This document shows, one piece after another, positions 6,209 to 6,978 of a stretch of DNA of 6,978 nt. The notes beneath the pieces are model-generated. The model searched no databases, had not been told where the DNA came from, and saw nothing but the letters and a program-made list of their open reading frames with translations. The position numbers were made by a program, and so were the translations under genes. Every line of letters begins with the position of its first letter. Position 1 is the stretch's first letter. Origin of the DNA: an uncultured Bacteroidia bacterium (GTDB taxonomy: Bacteria; Bacteroidota; Bacteroidia; Bacteroidales; UBA932); NCBI GenBank assembly GCA_902796455.1, contig CADBPH010000357.1, forward strand, positions 1 to 6,978, in the 5' to 3' direction.

Positions 6209-6978
6209 ATGAAACAGTCCCTCAGGTTGATTGTATCCAGTGCCGTCGCATGCGGCCTGTTCCTGTCCTTGCAAGCCGCCCCGAAAAAGACGGCGGTTGC
6301 CATTGTCATCGATGCCGCTACATTCAACGCCACCTCTTCCCAGGTAAGCGCCTATGCCGATGCCATCACCCGGCATGACGGAAAAAAAGTCTGCACGGTT
6401 GTCGTGCCGCAGGAATGGACCCCGCAGGAAATCCGCGATACCCTCCGGACCCTCAAGGATCAGCAGAACCTCGAGGGGGCCGTGCTGGTCGGCGGCATTC
6501 CGGTCCCGATGATCCGGCATGCCCACCACCTGGCCACGGCCTTCAAGATGAATCCAGGGATGCCCTGGAACCGCTCCTCGATCCCGTCAGACCGCTTTTA
6601 TGACGATTTTGACCTGGAATTCACTTTCCTGAAACAGGACGAGAAACAGCCGCAGTATTATTACTATGACCTCTCCCCGGAAGGAAGACAAACTGTTGGA
6701 TGCGACATTTATACAGCCCGCATCAAACCGGCGCGCACCGCCGGGGGCCCGTCTTTCACAGACCTGGTCGCCCGCTTCCTGGAAAAAGCCGTCCAGGCGA
6801 AATCCGAAAGCGAAGTGCTGGACAATGTGTTCCATTTCGGGGGCCACGGGAACAGTTCCGAAAGTTTCAATGCCCGCATCGATGAAGACCGCGCCATGTA
6901 CGAGCAGTTCGGCCTGGCCAAGCGGGGCGGACAAGTCCACTACCTGAATTTCGACGAAGACCGGTTCGTCCGCAGCCG
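6209..6978 (+). CDS. Exported protein, probable gingipain-like (C25, clan CD) peptidase, 3'-truncated by the window edge
   Basis: The frame starts at ATG 6209 and stays open for 256 codons to the right edge. A signal peptide is visible at 1-23 (MKQSLR, hydrophobic core, SLQA); Cys15 makes a lipoprotein possible but its lipobox is poor. The layout follows C25 gingipain-like domains: an opening strand VAIVIDAATF, the helix start TPQEIRDTLRTLK, the strand GAVLVGGIPVP (around 90-100), then IPSDRFYDDFD (125-135), DIYTARIKP (166-174) and HFGGHGN, whose His213 would be the catalytic His of clan CD. The matching catalytic Cys should lie beyond the window, so activity cannot be judged. In gingipains the SD-x-Y region and the (V/A)xR(I/L)P strand hold similar positions. 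The family call is by topology and motifs only; an inactive homologue is possible. It is set off from mltD by a 109-nt gap with two hairpins, so it is probably its own transcription unit. Confidence 0.75.
   Translation, partial: MKQSLRLIVSSAVACGLFLSLQAAPKKTAVAIVIDAATFNATSSQVSAYADAITRHDGKKVCTVVVPQEWTPQEIRDTLRTLKDQQNLEGAVLVGGIPVPMIRHAHHLATAFKMNPGMPWNRSSIPSDRFYDDFDLEFTFLKQDEKQPQYYYYDLSPEGRQTVGCDIYTARIKPARTAGGPSFTDLVARFLEKAVQAKSESEVLDNVFHFGGHGNSSESFNARIDEDRAMYEQFGLAKRGGQVHYLNFDEDRFVRS

Overview
The window is chromosomal DNA from a GC-rich member of the Bacteroidetes, most likely order Bacteroidales. The evidence is the gene order parA - parB - DUF5683-type membrane protein - mltD, which I recall as characteristic of that group, a match to the Bacteroidetes -7 promoter consensus (TAnnTTTG) ahead of parA, and start codons mostly without a Shine-Dalgarno sequence. 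I cannot name the genus. All genes lie on the + strand, and codon third positions are strongly G/C.

Layout: (1) positions 2-1537 hold the C-terminal two thirds of the primosomal helicase PriA, cut at the left edge just inside its Walker A motif. Several normally invariant helicase motifs are altered. (2) Positions 1538-1648 are an intergenic region with a perfect 9-bp inverted repeat whose arms look like two parS half-sites pulled apart by 19 bp, followed by a -7 promoter element. (3) Positions 1649-6099 form a tight four-gene cluster: parA, parB (4-nt stop/start overlap), an exported or membrane DUF5683-like protein (4-nt gap) and an MltD-type lytic transglycosylase with LysM repeats (2-nt gap). 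(4) Positions 6100-6208 are an intergenic region with two hairpins, probably a terminator followed by a leader stem-loop. (5) From 6209 to the right edge runs an open, exported protein with features of the gingipain/C25 (clan CD) peptidase fold. It has no stop codon inside the window, so a scan for complete reading frames would miss it.

How the genes fit together: ParA and ParB move and organise the replication-origin region. The two downstream genes act in the envelope, MltD by cutting peptidoglycan and the DUF5683-like protein by an unknown role. PriA restarts stalled replication forks. The cluster therefore joins chromosome segregation to cell-wall remodelling, probably under one promoter and possibly under ParB control through the split parS-like repeat. 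Most of the window is ordinary housekeeping. The points worth a second look are the split parS-like repeat, the apparent internal duplication in the DUF5683-like protein, the altered PriA motifs and the C25-like gene at the right edge.
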